From assembly GCF_002999335.1 (NCBI RefSeq), contig NW_020312065.1, positions 58,060 to 122,059 on the forward strand: a stretch of DNA of 64,000 bases, read 5' to 3'. Shown one piece after another: positions 11,295 through 23,800 of the stretch (position 1 is the stretch's first letter; the number at the start of each line of letters is the position of its first letter). Both the position numbers and the translations under genes were made by a program. A model generated the notes under the pieces. It did no database searches, was not told where the DNA came from, and saw nothing but the letters and a program-made list of their open reading frames with translations. Source of the DNA: Cyclospora cayetanensis. Taxonomy: Eukaryota > Apicomplexa > Conoidasida > Eucoccidiorida > Eimeriidae.

Positions 11295-14200
11295 ATGCAA
11301 ATGAAGCTACTTATAGGCGCACTTGCCTACTATGCTGGAGGGAAGTCTGTGGACGCCATCCTTGCAAGAGGATGGCTTCCTAGTGAGCCGCCACCGAGCA
11401 CAGCAAAGCTCGAGCAGGAAGTCGAGTCATTAGTAAGAGAAATCACGACTCTCTTCTGGGCTTTGAATTTTATTCATGCGCCTTTAGAGTTCCTCGGAGT
11501 TGTTTTTGCACAGCTTCGAGAATACCATTCATAAAATGCCACTAGCAGAGCAACAGGTTGGTACCAAAACTTCTGCTGTGGAACCGACAAAGATGCACAT
11601 ACTTGAACATAGAAACTTGAGTCTTCGATCTTCCAAAAAGCAGAAGAAGAGGTAATTCAAAAGCAAGCAGCTTTCCAGCATTTTTTTTCATGGCATCTGG
11701 ATGCCTTCGACATGGATCTGCAGATGGAAAAAGATGCAAAGGAAGCGCAAGGCTGCGTGCGTGACTACTCGTACGCTGCCTAATACAGAGCAATTCCCTT
11801 GTAACCCATGCAAACGCTACGCTTTCCACAGGGCTGCATGCCCTCTGTCGTGGCTTCCAAGATCAAATCAAGAAACGTCCAGCATGTACTGCGACGCACC
11901 CAAGTAAGAACTGCAAACTCTCGAGTTCTGTCCCACATTGCAGCACATCTGGATGCCCAATACAGAGACTATAAAGGCTCGTCATTGGATTTTTTGCCAC
12001 TCTTTAACAGTGCACACATACCGCACCACTCGTAAACAGGCTACTGCGAAACATCCAAGTCCTTCGAGTTCTATACGGAAGACGCGTAAGCATCAGCCTT
12101 GGCAACAGCTCGTGCATTCCATATATTTCAACCGTTGTTATGCAGGAAGGAGGACTGGGCAAAGTCCTGCGATGTAAGGCTTTTTTCGTGAATGCCTTCA
12201 ATCGATTCAACATGCTCAGTGCATCTCTTCTGGGATGTGGGTGTCTTGACAGGTGCAGTGGCCCTGCAGGGGAGATGACGCACACTCCTGTCCCACAGGA
12301 ACGCGCGACTTCGCACTGCCTTGTCCTGAAGGATTTGCAGTGCGAGAAGACGGGGAAACTTGTGAAGCCGGTCAGTTGTGGATACCCCTTGCCTCTTGCT
12401 AGGGATGTAAAGAGCTCTCTCAGTTCCAGGACAGTATGCAGGAATGTGCCCTCTAGTGGCGAATTTCGGCGGCTTTAGCGATGCAGCGAAACGTGCATGG
12501 AGCGTACGTGCGACGCCACTTTTTTTTGAATCCTTCATCACCATTCTGTGCATACTAACACTTCTCTCCTCCCTGTCCCTTACAAGGCAACATGTGGAGC
12601 GTTTTGGCCATGTACTGAGGACTGCGTGGTAAGAAAGATTTAATAATAACGCAGGGAAACCAAGCAGAAATCTTTATCTCGGTGTGTAGTCTGCGTATAA
12701 TGCAGTGTGTCCAAGCGGTTGGTGCGGTGCTCCGTGTGTCATCCTGCAATGTTTTTGTTTACCATACAGTTTACAGGAGACGTGAGGGATCTTCATGGTG
12801 CATTGCTCCACCTGCGTATACTGAAACGGCTCGATGTGATGCCCGTTGGAACTTCAAGGTATGAAGCGGTGGCTCCTCCCAAATGTGCATGCATCATCTG
12901 CTTCGCCTCTCCTTGGCAACATGCTCTTATTTGGTTTGCAGTATTTCACGAAGGAGATGAAGCGCGCATTCGAGGTGGCTTGCCAGGCCCGCTTCCCGTG
13001 CGAAAATACGTGCGAGAAGGAATATACTGCTCCTTGTCCTGAAGGTTAGGCTGCGTGGGTGTGCGGTGTCTCGGCAGCAACAAAAGCAACGTCTGGCGTT
13101 TGGCTGTGTTCTACAGGCTGGGTGACGCGAGGAAAAAGCTGCAATGCGCCGGAGGGGTCGTCGGCATGCGGGATCAACATGGTGTCTTTCGCGCTGATGT
13201 CCCTAGCTGAGAAGAAGAACTTTGAAAGGTGCAGGAGGCTGCGTTTTTTGACTGGTGCTGCTGCCCATTGGTATTTGTATCTTTTGGATGTACAGGGAAT
13301 GCGACGTCAGTTGGCCTTGCAGAGGTGAGGTTTACCCGCGCTAATAGGTTTCCAATTTCGCCTTCGCACTGCTGCGAATACTCAGCTGTGGATGCATGCC
13401 AGAGGGACTGGAGTCTCCCCTGTCCTGAAGGTACATCGAGCCGAAAGGCAACAAGCCCCCAGAGCTGCACTCGCTTTTCACGGCCTGCAAACAGGTTGGA
13501 ACGTAATTCCTGCCCCTGGGAAGACGCTTCAGCAGATGCTGATGGAAGGCAACTGGTTGGTAAGGCGCGTGTTTTTGCGCCCTTCTTGCTCGCCAGTCAA
13601 GCCCTAGGACGCTCGTTTTTTAACGCCACAACGCACTTCAGGGTGCTGTGTGCGAACCCCCCCCTGGTGAAGCCTTGCCGAAATGCGGAGGCACTAAGGC
13701 CTTTTTATCGGAGTCCGACAAAAGAAAATGGGCCTCTATGTGCGACAAGACGTGGTTAGTGGGGATGACATTTGCTGGTTTCTATGCGCATGCAGAACAT
13801 CGTATCGTATCGTACCGCCGCGCGGTCTTTTGTTGTTGCAGGCCCTGCATCCAGCCTCAGCTCCTGTACGTCCCATTTTGCGGCATTTCTAAGTGATGAA
13901 GATAACTGTGCAAGAACAGAAGCGGGCAAGGCGGAGCAGAGGTCAAAAGAGTCGCACGTGAGCTGCCTCAGAACTTCTCATGCCGTTTCCTCTTCACTTC
14001 CCCACTGTGCCTTCCCTCTTGCAGTTCTGGCACCAGGGCCGCGGTAGGCGCACGAGACTCTCCCTAATTTTTTTTCGAGTCATCACTTTTCGCACTCCTA
14101 CAATTCTCGCAACTCACGCAAGGCCTCCATCCCGCGTCATCGACGCTCGGTAACCCACGCGGCAGAGCATCTTCCTCCATTTGGTATCCTGTTCATTCTG

Positions 14201-14820
14201 CGCCTTTCTTGCAGAGAGATCGGGAAGCACGGCCCTGTCCACGACCGTAAGAACACGCTTTCATCTGGGCATGCCCCTCAAAGTCCTCCATCCATCTCTC
14301 ACTGCTCCCGCTGTATTTGCTGCCTTCAGGCACCGGCGAGGTGTGGCCCCGCCGTTCTAAGAGCATACTCCCTTTTACCCGAATTGTTGGAGCCGAAAAG
14401 AAAAAGGAAGTACCGAAGAAGCTCCCGGCAGTCGAGCAACGCATTATCCAAGAGTCTGAAGCGCAGGCAGTAAGATTGCAAACGCAACGCTGGGGAGTTG
14501 CGCCGAACGAACGCCCTTCCGCTCTCTCCCTTCCGATTCATATTTTGCTCATATTTCGTATTTCTGTTTCAGCGCCAAATGCTGCCCTCTGAAAAGGCAC
14601 ACTCAGGTAGGCATCACGCCCCCTGACTCCTGCACCTCCAATAGCTCCGTGCTAAATGTGCATTCGCCCCTTTGCTTTTGCGCTGCGCAGCTCACAGAGG
14701 ATATTACGGGGGTCTGGCTGTCGGATTTCACCTCATCGGTAATTGGAAAGGTGTTTGCAGTGTCTACGTTGACACAGTCGCTCATGCCTCTTTGTGCACT
14801 CTTCAGGCTCTTCTACATGA
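11295..14820 (+). CDS. CPW-WPC domain protein, five domains, secreted
   Basis: Each CPW-WPC unit opens with C..DY...CPxGW, has a middle C.AP..Y.G.C and closes with C...WPC; the family is apicomplexan and in Plasmodium is linked to zygote/ookinete surfaces. Exons in phase: 11295-11432, 11724-11770, 11832-11903, 11966-12031, 12146-12173, 12253-12370, 12424-12503, 12587-12628, 12690-12717, 12770-12858, 12942-13044, 13117-13228, 13296-13324, 13386-13430, 13495-13559, 13642-13754, 13842-13865, 14215-14246, 14330-14469, 14573-14606, 14691-14738 and 14807-14820. The product is about 488 residues. Exon 1 starts with a short hydrophobic stretch (MKLLIGALAYYAGG), a weak signal peptide. Domains run at about 57-122, 130-192, 196-256, 260-316 and 322-394, ending VQWPC, AFWPC, ARFPC, VSWPC and KTWPC. 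Domain 5 has an insertion after its CPEGW. The last 95 residues are Lys-rich with no known motif. The last small exon is the least certain; reading through 14738 would end at 14943. Confidence 0.9.
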
Positions 14821-17800
14821 GCCAGAAGCGGCAATTCCTCAACGCAACATGATACTTTATGAACTGTTTCAGTCTATCGTGCCGCTACGCTACGCCAGCA
14901 TGTGCACTGCCCAACTCGAAATAGGTCACGAGATAGGAGAGTGAAAAAAACACACTTAATTATGGAGCATGTCCCAAGGGTGTCACATTTCCGTTAAAGG
15001 CGTTTCTTCGCCCGGCAGCTGAATTAAGAAATGTTGGAGGCAGATAGCAAGGTGCCTTTCTGTGCACTCACGCTAGTCTTAAACTAGGGTGCTGCTTTTT
15101 CATGAATACATGGGAGAACACTGCGAGTCCGGCATCAAACGTGGCCTCGTTTCTGTCTCTCTCTGCCCCCAATGTAGTCTTTAACTCTAAAGCAAGCCAC
15201 AAGGTTATGAAGAAAAAAGATGAATTCGAGGATGGAACCTGCAGGGGTAATGGCAAAGAGCGACGGTACACCAAAAGAAACAGGCTCGCTTACACTGTGT
15301 CCGGAGGACATCAACCCTCAGCGAATGGTTTGGCACACATAAAAGCGTTGCGTCACACGATAGCTAAAGCAGATAAGGCATAATACAGCTTACGTCTACT
15401 GTTACTAGGGAGTTGTCATGGTATGAAGTGATTTCTCCTACAGCTCAAGTGCAAATGCCACGTCTAAGCAGAGGCGGAACTTAGGCAGAAGCTGTATTGC
15501 CGAAGAAAAATAAATTTCTGCGTTAATCATGTGGGTGCACGATGTCCCTACAAGCCTGCGCATTGCTGCTCCTGCAGGAAAGCGCAGCATTTGCCACTTT
15601 CGGTATTTTTTCCTGTTGTCCTCCCTCCCCTTTTGTACTCTCGTTCACATGCTTACATTTTTCAAGTGTCTCGGGTGCCGAAGGTAATGATCAAATTTTT
15701 AAAAAGAGGAGTATATGCTGATAAAGAAATCCCCTTTTTGCGTCTCATTAACGCAGTTCGTCCGCCTCTGCGTAGCCGCCGAACTACGAGTGCTCGATAC
15801 AACGGGGGAAGCTCGGAGATTATAAACCTGTTTTCATGCCATTTGGTGGGTCCATCAGGGCCTTTGATAAAAAGCACATGTTTTTGCTTCTGGAAAAGCT
15901 GAAAATAATAACCAGTCACAAAGGATAGAGAATGGGCAGCAACGTAGAGAGCTACACGGAGACATCCCAGTACTTTAGTTGCACCCAGCAAGCACAAATG
16001 ACCGGAATATTCAATACAAGAAAATGCGTTTAAGAAGCTGCTTTGCACAGTCCCGTCAGCACGGCCGTTTAGGCTCCAGGTGGTTTCGAATCGCGGATTC
16101 AGATGGACTATGTGCTTGTAGGGGCTGTAGGGAGAAATGATTGGATCGTCAGAGCTGCTTTGGTGTTAGGTCATTTCTGGTTGCTGTTAAAAGAAGAGGG
16201 CGTGGAGGAAGCCTTTGTTGGTCTTTCTATAGGGGCATGATGGTAGTCTCTTTCCTTCCTTCGAAGCAGCCTTCAAAGGTTACTACCCCTTTCGGTGTTG
16301 CATTGGGGAATGGCATAAGCCACCTTATCGACATAAGCATTAGAGGCTTCATATTCAGCTTCGATTTCAGTCACTGCTCAAGTAATCATTTCGTTCACAT
16401 CTATCTACTCTTGATCAAATCTGAAGGTACACAAAAATGCACCTGTCTGCCGTGGTTCAGTGGCACACATACTAAGGATAAGCAGCAGTCAAGCAAGTGT
16501 TGCTGCTTATCGCTGTGTTCGCAATATGCGGGGTTACTGGCTTGCACCTAGTGGAAGAGTATTTCTAGCGTTACTATGCTTGTGCGAGTTCGTGGGCCTT
16601 CCTGCTCGTTTGCAAGACAACTTAACCACACATTTACAGCGCAAGCTAATGGCGATCACGCAGTGTTGCATAATCACTGCAAAAGCCAACCCGCCATGGA
16701 CAGTGTCCTCTTGAGCAGGTGGTGGATCAGAGGTGCCAGAAAGATTGACGCACTTGCGGTGATCCTTTCAAGGTCTGCCTCCTTTGGCAGGTGAAACAAG
16801 GAGAGCTGTGATTGGTTTATTGGTGAGCTCAAAATATAATAGACGCAAGGAGAATTTCTCTAGACAAATGATTATCTGAGCTAAAAGTCACTGTCACAAT
16901 GCCACACTGCAGCTGATTGTGACCCAGCGGTATTGCGTTGTCCGCCCGCGATAGTCTACGCAAATCACTCCCCTTCGTGCTTTCCGAGCTCGCGTCTAAT
17001 GCCAGGTATGTCCCTTCTTCCTGTTTGTTGTGGCATTTTGCGTTGAGATCTTCACATTAGCGAGCGCCTCTCTAGCGATGTGAAGTCGTGGAAAAAGCGG
17101 TAAACCCCTATGAGTACTCTAGACACGAAAGTACAATAACAGACATTATAGTGCGCACTCATTTTACGAGTGCCGGACCTGGAAGAGCAAAGTGGACAAT
17201 ATGCATGCGGTCAGAGGCGTCGTTACGTGATGCCACGAAACTATCCGTTCTAATGCCTAGGTACCCGCTAACGTCCCGGCGGCCATACGTATCTATCATG
17301 CCATATGGAACTAGCCAGCAATTGACAACCAGCCGTCCATCATAAACTCCGTGGCATCAGGGGTCCTTGGAGGCCGCCTCAATGTGGTTGCAGTGTGCAT
17401 GCACGGACCACTGGGGTCCAGAAATTTCCGAAAGCTAAGAAACATAGACTATAGCGTTATTATGGAAAAGGTGAAGTGGGAAGCAGCTCAAAGTCGTGGT
17501 GCACTAGGCATTTGCAATGAACTGAAGCACTGCTCTCGTGTTTTGGCCGCTTTAACGACAGAAAAAACGGCAAAATATCACTCAAGGCGCTGGCGAGACA
17601 TTATATGTGCTGTATTACCTACACTTCTTACCATCCTATCCTTGGCTTCCTCCCTTCGTACTCGCATTCTCCCTCTCGACCGCAACGCGGCTTTCCAAAC
17701 ACATCAAATAATGGAAATGTGGAGAGAGAGAAGAAGAATTATATTTTTGTGGATAGCGCCTGTTGTCAGCGTGAGACCCGTGAAACTTCCAGGGCAGCTA

Positions 17801-18140
17801 ACTAAAGGCCACAATGCAAGGAAAGAGGACACGCGGAGAAGTGCGTGCAACCAGCGCAGCACAGACTGGGGGGGGCCTCCGTATAATAGGGGTCAGAAGA
17901 GCAACACATTAGGGGAGTCTCTTTAAGGTCTTGTCTGCTATTTTGGCAGCTCATTACGAGCAGGCACGGCATAAAAACGATAGAAAGAAACAGTGCGACA
18001 GGAGACCTCCGGTTTGGGAGGAAAAAGGCCTTTGGCGGTAGCTGCAGCTGGCCATAGCTCCTTGTCGAATAGAAACGCCGCGGCCCTCGTGGCCTTTTCT
18101 GTCTCTCTCGATCTGCTGAGCTCCGTGTTATGGTTATCTT
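14821..18140. other. Intergenic stretch between convergent gene ends, no supported gene
   Basis: This holds the 3' flanks of the CPW-WPC gene and the HACD gene. Several ORFs of 90-190 codons occur (for example 17351-17926 plus, GTG start), but none has a motif or neighbouring exon. Confidence 0.45.
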
Positions 18141-19906
18141 TCATTTATCCTTTTTTGCAGCCGTATCTTGTCCTGCATCGTACAGGTATTTTCTTCTCTG
18201 TTTCAGCATGTGATTGTACAGCTGCACGCTGCCCGGGACGTACAAGCAAAGGAGAATGATATACGCCCAATAGAGACTCAACTGAAAGTTCAGTTTGTTT
18301 GGCATCGGAGTGGGAAATTGTGCGAATGCGGGGGAGGAGCGCAGGACCGAAAGGCTTGAGCACATGCAGACGACTTCGCTGGCAATGCCGATAGGATAAA
18401 GAACTGTGAAGCCTGCAGGCAGAACGCAGCCAAGATGCCAGACGAACAAAACGGTAAGGGGGGAGGCAGTCAAAGATGGGCTCAGCACGCCCAAGAGAAC
18501 GCAGCACAAAGGAGCCACGGGTATACAACGTCAAGACTGCCCACAATGAGCATTCAAGGAACGCTGCGATGACGCCGATAGAATGCTACGCCATAGAAAC
18601 GCGACGACACTAAAGACACAGGACTCTACAGACGACCGCCCCGAGACGCCGCGCTTTTAAAGGGAGGACCGCAGGTCAAATTTCTTACCAGAGTATCGCA
18701 GCCACTTGAGTAGAAATGGCACTTCCCGAGGGGAAGCCTCTGACCCTAGTAGCAAATCAATCAACATAAGCAGCTGCTGCACGGCGAAGAATGGAAACCT
18801 GCACATACACATATATATATATACACGCATACATGCACATACACACATATACACACATACATACACACACATACACATATGTGTCCCTACAAGATGTCGG
18901 AGGCTGAGGGAGATTCGACGATAAAGAAACCGGAAGAAGAAGAGATTTTTCACAGCATTGGCCGCCTCATACAGGAGAACAACTCGCAGGGCAGTGCAAG
19001 AAGACAACGGCCTGCGCCCTTCTGTCCATGCAGCACTTCACTTGACTGGGTAAATAGAACAGTATCCGGGGAGCAAGAGCACAAGGGGCACTGCCTCTGC
19101 ACACTGAACACGACGGCGCGTCTCGAAAAGAAGGCCGTGTGTAGCGCTCGTCTTACCGCAGCAGCTCGGCGCAACTCCATGCTGCAACGCAGGTAAGGAG
19201 AGCCACGCTATTGCGAGAGGCAGGGACCAAGGAGAAGAGGAGCCAGACGAGCTGCAGGCGCGAGAATACTTGCATGAAGGTGGTTGTCACGCTGCTTCTA
19301 ACAAGGCCTGCACAGGCGGTCGAACATCGGAGACACAAGCGGGGGCATGCACGCGCGCGGTGTGAACGGGCGGCCTTTTCTTGGGTAAAGAGGCAGAACA
19401 TTCTGAGGGATTTGTAACGCGACGCCTTTCTGCAAGGATCTGATTGTGAGCGTGAAAGAAAGAGATTTCGGGAGTCCATAGCCAGAGAGGGGCATAGTGA
19501 AAGGAAGGGTTTGTGCAGATGCAGAGGCGGCGTAAAAGGGGAGGGAGGGCTAATGCTTCCTTTTGAAGCTTTCCACGCGCTTCCGCTTCCCTCGCACACG
19601 TGCCACACAGACAGACGAGTTACCTAGCAGGGAGTGCCCGATCTCCAGAATGGCGAGGCTCTGGGCAAAGAAGAGGGGGTGTTCAAGCTCCGGCCACGCA
19701 TTGGCGAAGAAGGCGCCAGGCAAGCTGTGCTGCACGAAGTGCCGGATCAACGCGAGAAACACCACGCCCCAGGCGTAGGTGCACAGAAGGTTGAATCCCA
19801 GCATGTACAGACATCCCAAGACATTCCTTGTGCTTGAATTCTTCCCAGGCAGGGCGCCAGTCCGAGCGCTTGTGGCTTCCATCTCACCCGATGCGCAACC
19901 TGCCAT
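18141..19906 (-). CDS. HACD: Very-long-chain (3R)-3-hydroxyacyl-CoA dehydratase (PTPLA/Phs1 family)
   Basis: Catalyses the third step of the ER fatty-acid elongation cycle, dehydrating 3-hydroxyacyl-CoA to trans-2-enoyl-CoA. Four minus-strand exons join in phase: 19906-19624, 19307-19157, 18798-18689 and 18412-18141, giving about 271 residues, a normal family length. Family signatures appear in order: YMLGFNLLCTYAWG (first membrane helix), LEIGHSLLG, then LVRSSVTTTFMQVFSRL, AAWSCAELLR, LLKWLRYSG and LYPIGIASE. The tail carries YVPGSVQLYNHMLKQRRKYL and ends in a Lys-rich AAKKDK, like ER retrieval tails. The catalytic pair known from yeast Phs1 (Tyr149 and Glu156, seven residues apart) is present as Tyr187 and Glu194. 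The conserved EIIRY of the family reads ELLRF here. I chose the ATG at 19906, but a Met ten codons later is also possible. Intron 2 contains a TG/TA microsatellite running up to its acceptor. Confidence 0.92.
18802..18883. repeat. (CA/TA)n microsatellite in HACD intron 2
   Basis: A mixed CA/TA dinucleotide tract with a tetranucleotide CATA phase. In the sense direction of the HACD gene (minus strand) it reads TG/TA and occupies the place of a polypyrimidine tract directly before the acceptor at 18800-18799. Confidence 0.9.
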
Positions 19907-20882
19907 TTGTGGGACTGCCCGGGGGCAAAAAAACAGGAGGAATACAAACAAGCGAGCTATATAATGGGGCTTTCTCTTCGTCTCGGTTCCCAGGCCGCAG
20001 AGCGACAGACACAGGAACAACGTATTCGCACGGCCCACCCGGAAAGAGGGTGTACTGATCACGGTTTGCAGCCAGAACCCCTAAAGAACCGAAGGGTTTT
20101 AACGGAAACAGTGTGCTGCTGCCCACAGAACTTGGGCTGCCACTGCTGGCCTCACACTTCGCGCATGCTGGAGAAAATCTGCTGCACATTCAGCGACCGT
20201 TCGGCTTCCGCCTGTTTACCGCGGAAATCTGTCTAGCTAGTTCGATAAACTGTAGATAAAAACCCAAAAGAACCCTGTACAAGTGCTTGCTTTCATGAGA
20301 ATCACGAATCCGAGTTGTTTTGGAGGCAGAATCGGTCACAAAAGCGAACGACCCATCCATCGCCCCAGTCGTAAACACCCGCCCCCCGGTAGAAGCTTCT
20401 ATGCGGTAGTCGTTAGAGAAGGCGTTCCCCTAGATCCTTCATCTTATTTCCCTAATCTCCTTTTGAGCTTGCAGCAGCTATTGTTTGTTGTCTTCTTCGT
20501 GTGTGTTTACCCGCCTGCACTTCCTCCTTGGCCTCCGCCAGCCTAAGAACTCACTATTTATAAGAGTCGTGCCGCAACTGCCACCCCCACCCGCGCTTCC
20601 GCCGCTTCACCTCGCTAAAAAGGGGGGACGAGCAGAGGGCGTGCCAATACCCTTCACATTGCATGGGACGAACGCCTCTCTGCGTCCTGTTCTCAGCCTG
20701 GAGGTGCAGCACATACAGCTCCCATTCCAGACTGCACTGCATCCCTTCTTCCCTAGCATCTCCTTAGCACCACCACTGGCCGCAGCAACATCTCACACTA
20801 TGCCAACAAGCTGCAGGAGGCCCTCAGAACTTCATGAGATATACGCACAGGCAAACCTGTAAAGGCATCTCTCACCCCCTGA
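19907..20882. other. Divergent intergenic region, probable shared promoter
   Basis: About 975 bases lie between the start codons of HACD (minus) and the repeat protein (plus). Small overlapping ORFs only. No specific promoter element is named. Confidence 0.4.
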
Positions 20883-23800
20883 ATGCACTCCTCTCCACTC
20901 TCCCCGTCCTCGGAAAGGGACGCGAGGACCAGTGAGCCATGTCACGAGCATGCGGCTCCAATGAGTTCTCATTCTTTTGAGTTGTCAGATCCCGCCTCGG
21001 GAGCTCCGGCAACACCAGAAGGCGGGGAGGCTGCCGAGGGGAACGGTGATGATCTGCAATGCAGCGCTTACAAGAACCCCAGACGCACGACACCCTCGCC
21101 GCCTTCGGAAGCCCATACAAAAGTGGCAGGGGATGCAGCCTTCATCCCCGAGGACTCGATTCTTGTCTTCTTCCCCGATGATCTGAATGCCTCTGGATGC
21201 GCCTTGCGCTGTGAAAGAAAACAACAGGCAACGCGCTATCAAAAAGAAAGCAAAGTGACTTTTTACGGACCTTTAAATGAACCCCCGACCGTTATAAGAG
21301 AACTTGAAGCTTCAGCCGCAAACGCCGAAGCGGGGGAAGGCCTTTCTTGTCTGCCTAGGCAAATGGAAAACTTTCTGGATTGTTCCAACTCCTGCCCGCA
21401 TGCTGAATCTAGAGCTCAACACCAGATCGAACAAAAGGCTTTACCGGATCGGGTGCACAGTGCGATGGCCGCTTCCCCGGCAACTTTCCGTAAGACACAG
21501 TCCCCTAGGGGTTCTAGCAGTCCACCTGAAGCATCTGTAGCTACGCATGCAGCACCTACTGACGCACATCAAGCATCTAAAGCTGTCCATACAACCCTTA
21601 CAGAAGCACCCACAGACGAATCTGCAGCTGATCGGCAAGCATCTTGTGCTACAGCTCTTGCAGCACCTGTAGATGCACAGGAAGCATCTACAGCTGCACA
21701 GGAAGCATCTACAGCTGCACAGGAAGCATCTACTGTCACACAGGAAGCATCTACTGTCACACAGGAAGCATCTACAGCTGCACAGGAAGCATCTACAGCT
21801 GCACAGGAAGCACTGACAGCTGCACAGGAAGCATCTACAGCTGCACAGGAAGCATCTACAGCAGCACAGGAAGCATCTACAGCTGCACAGGAAGCATCTA
21901 CAGTCACACAGGAAGCATCTACAGTCACACAGGAATCATCTACAGCAGCACAGGAAGCATCTACAGCTGCACAGGAAGCATCTACAGTCACACAGGAAGC
22001 ATCTACAGCTGCACAAAAACCACCTTCAGCTGCACAGGAAGCATCTACAGCTGCACAAAAACCACCTTCAGCTGCACAAAAACCGCCATCAGCTGCACAG
22101 GAAGCATCTACAGCTGCACAGGAAGCATATACAGCTGCACAAAAACCACCTTCAGCTGCACAGGAAGCATCTACAGTCACACAGGAAGCATCTACAGCTG
22201 CACAAAAACCACCTTCAGCTGCACAGGAAGCATCTACAGTCACACAGGAAGCATCTACAGCTGCACAAAAACCACCATCAGCTGCACAGGAAGCATCTAC
22301 AGTCACACAGGAAGCATCTACAGCAGCACAGGAAGCATCTACAGCTGCACAAAAGCCACCATCAGCTGCACAGGAAGCATCTACAGCTGCACAAAAACCA
22401 CCTTCAGCTGCACAAAAACCACCTTCAGCTGCACAAAAACCGCCATCAGCTGCACAGGAAGCACCTACAGCTGCAGCTCTAAGCGTTGCAGCCATTGGTG
22501 GGGAGTCAGCATGCGAAAAGGATCTTGCGGTAGAGGTGGCGAAGTTGAGGGCATTGGTTGCGAGGCTGCGGGCAGAGAACGAGCAGCTGCAACAAGCGGC
22601 TTTAAGCCATGGACGATCGTGCAGCGCCAACGACTCGGCTCGTTGTGCATGTTCAGTTGTAGTTGGAGGGAAAGGCAGCGGCGGTTCGGAAGTCCAGGGA
22701 ATTCCCTCTCTTCACAGGCCGTGTGCCAGTGTCGCATCATGTCCAGTTGGGCGGAAGGAAGGAGGCACTGAGGCTTCCAGCGAGGAGGCCTCAGTGCGGA
22801 GGCGCGGTGCTGCCCCCGGGGCCCCTCCAAGTGGAAAGGGGCCCCCCGGGAGGCCTCCCGGGGGGCCCCCCAGCCGCGCGGAAGGCGCTGCTGGGGGGGG
22901 CCCCTTGGGCCCCCTGGGGAGGAGCGGCGCTGCCTGCCTGCTGTGGGGGCTCTGTCCTCCGGAGAAGCCTCTGAGTTCGCTGCGCCGCTGCTGCGTTGAC
23001 CACTTGCTGCTGGGGGGCAGCTGCCTTGCGGAGGAGGAGATCCTTGCAGGCAGCGGGGGCAGTAGCGGCGTGCTGACGCGCGCGAGCGACGCGCTGCTGG
23101 ATGTGTCGTGGCTTCTGACCATGGAAGCGGAGGTTAAGAAGACTCTGGGGGGCCCCCTTGGTGGAGTTATTGAAGGCCACGCCGCTGCCGTCGCCTCGAG
23201 GGACAGAAGCGCTGCACAGGCGCTCCTAGAGTCCGTGGTCAAGGAGATCGGCTTCTCTGGTGAGAAAACACGAACACTTGCGTGCTTGCATGCATGCGGT
23301 CATCTGCTATGCATGCATACAGTTGGTACTGCGTATCGAGGAGATGCTGTGCGAAAGAACCACGCTACCAACCAACCAACCGAGCACAAAGGCAGGAAGG
23401 AACCTTCGGGGTGTCTCAAAGCTCGGCGCGGCCTCTCAGGCATTTTTGTTTTTGCAAGGCCTTCCATTCAGTGTATTATTGGGGTGGACCGAAGAGGCTG
23501 GGGAGAGGGATTCTTGCATATATATATATATGTATGTATATATACAGATGTATATATATGTGTGTATGTGTATATATATGTGTATATATATATATATGTG
23601 TGTGTATGTATATATATGTGTGTATGTATATATATATATATACAGCCGTGGAGTGCATTGCCTAGGGTGTCGTGTGGGGTGCTGCTCGCTTGCAGTGTTG
23701 GAAATGCGGGAAGAGGGGCAGGAGGCCTACACAGTCGCTCAGGATCCGCGGCTCATTGGATGGTTTTCGAGGCCTCAAAAATCTTCAGGCGGCACCTGTC

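Noticed and set aside
14739..14943. Read-through 3' end for the CPW-WPC gene (stop at 14941-14943)
   Set aside because: Kept only as an alternative: a good donor (G|GTAATT) and acceptor (CTCTTCAG) fit a 68-nt intron like the others and give an early stop at 14820.
17351..17926. Plus-strand open frame of 191 codons
   Set aside because: GTG start, basic low-information sequence, no motif and no neighbouring exon.
21681..22457. CRISPR-like regular repeat
   Set aside because: Units are contiguous without unique spacers, coding and eukaryotic; it is a minisatellite.
21569..22771. Long ORFs over the minisatellite: 353 codons on the minus strand (ASCAAVD type) and 375 codons in another plus frame (CTGSIYS type)
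   Set aside because: The 21-bp unit keeps all phases open. The frame that extends cleanly on both sides with an ATG at 20883 and an in-phase splice is the coding one.
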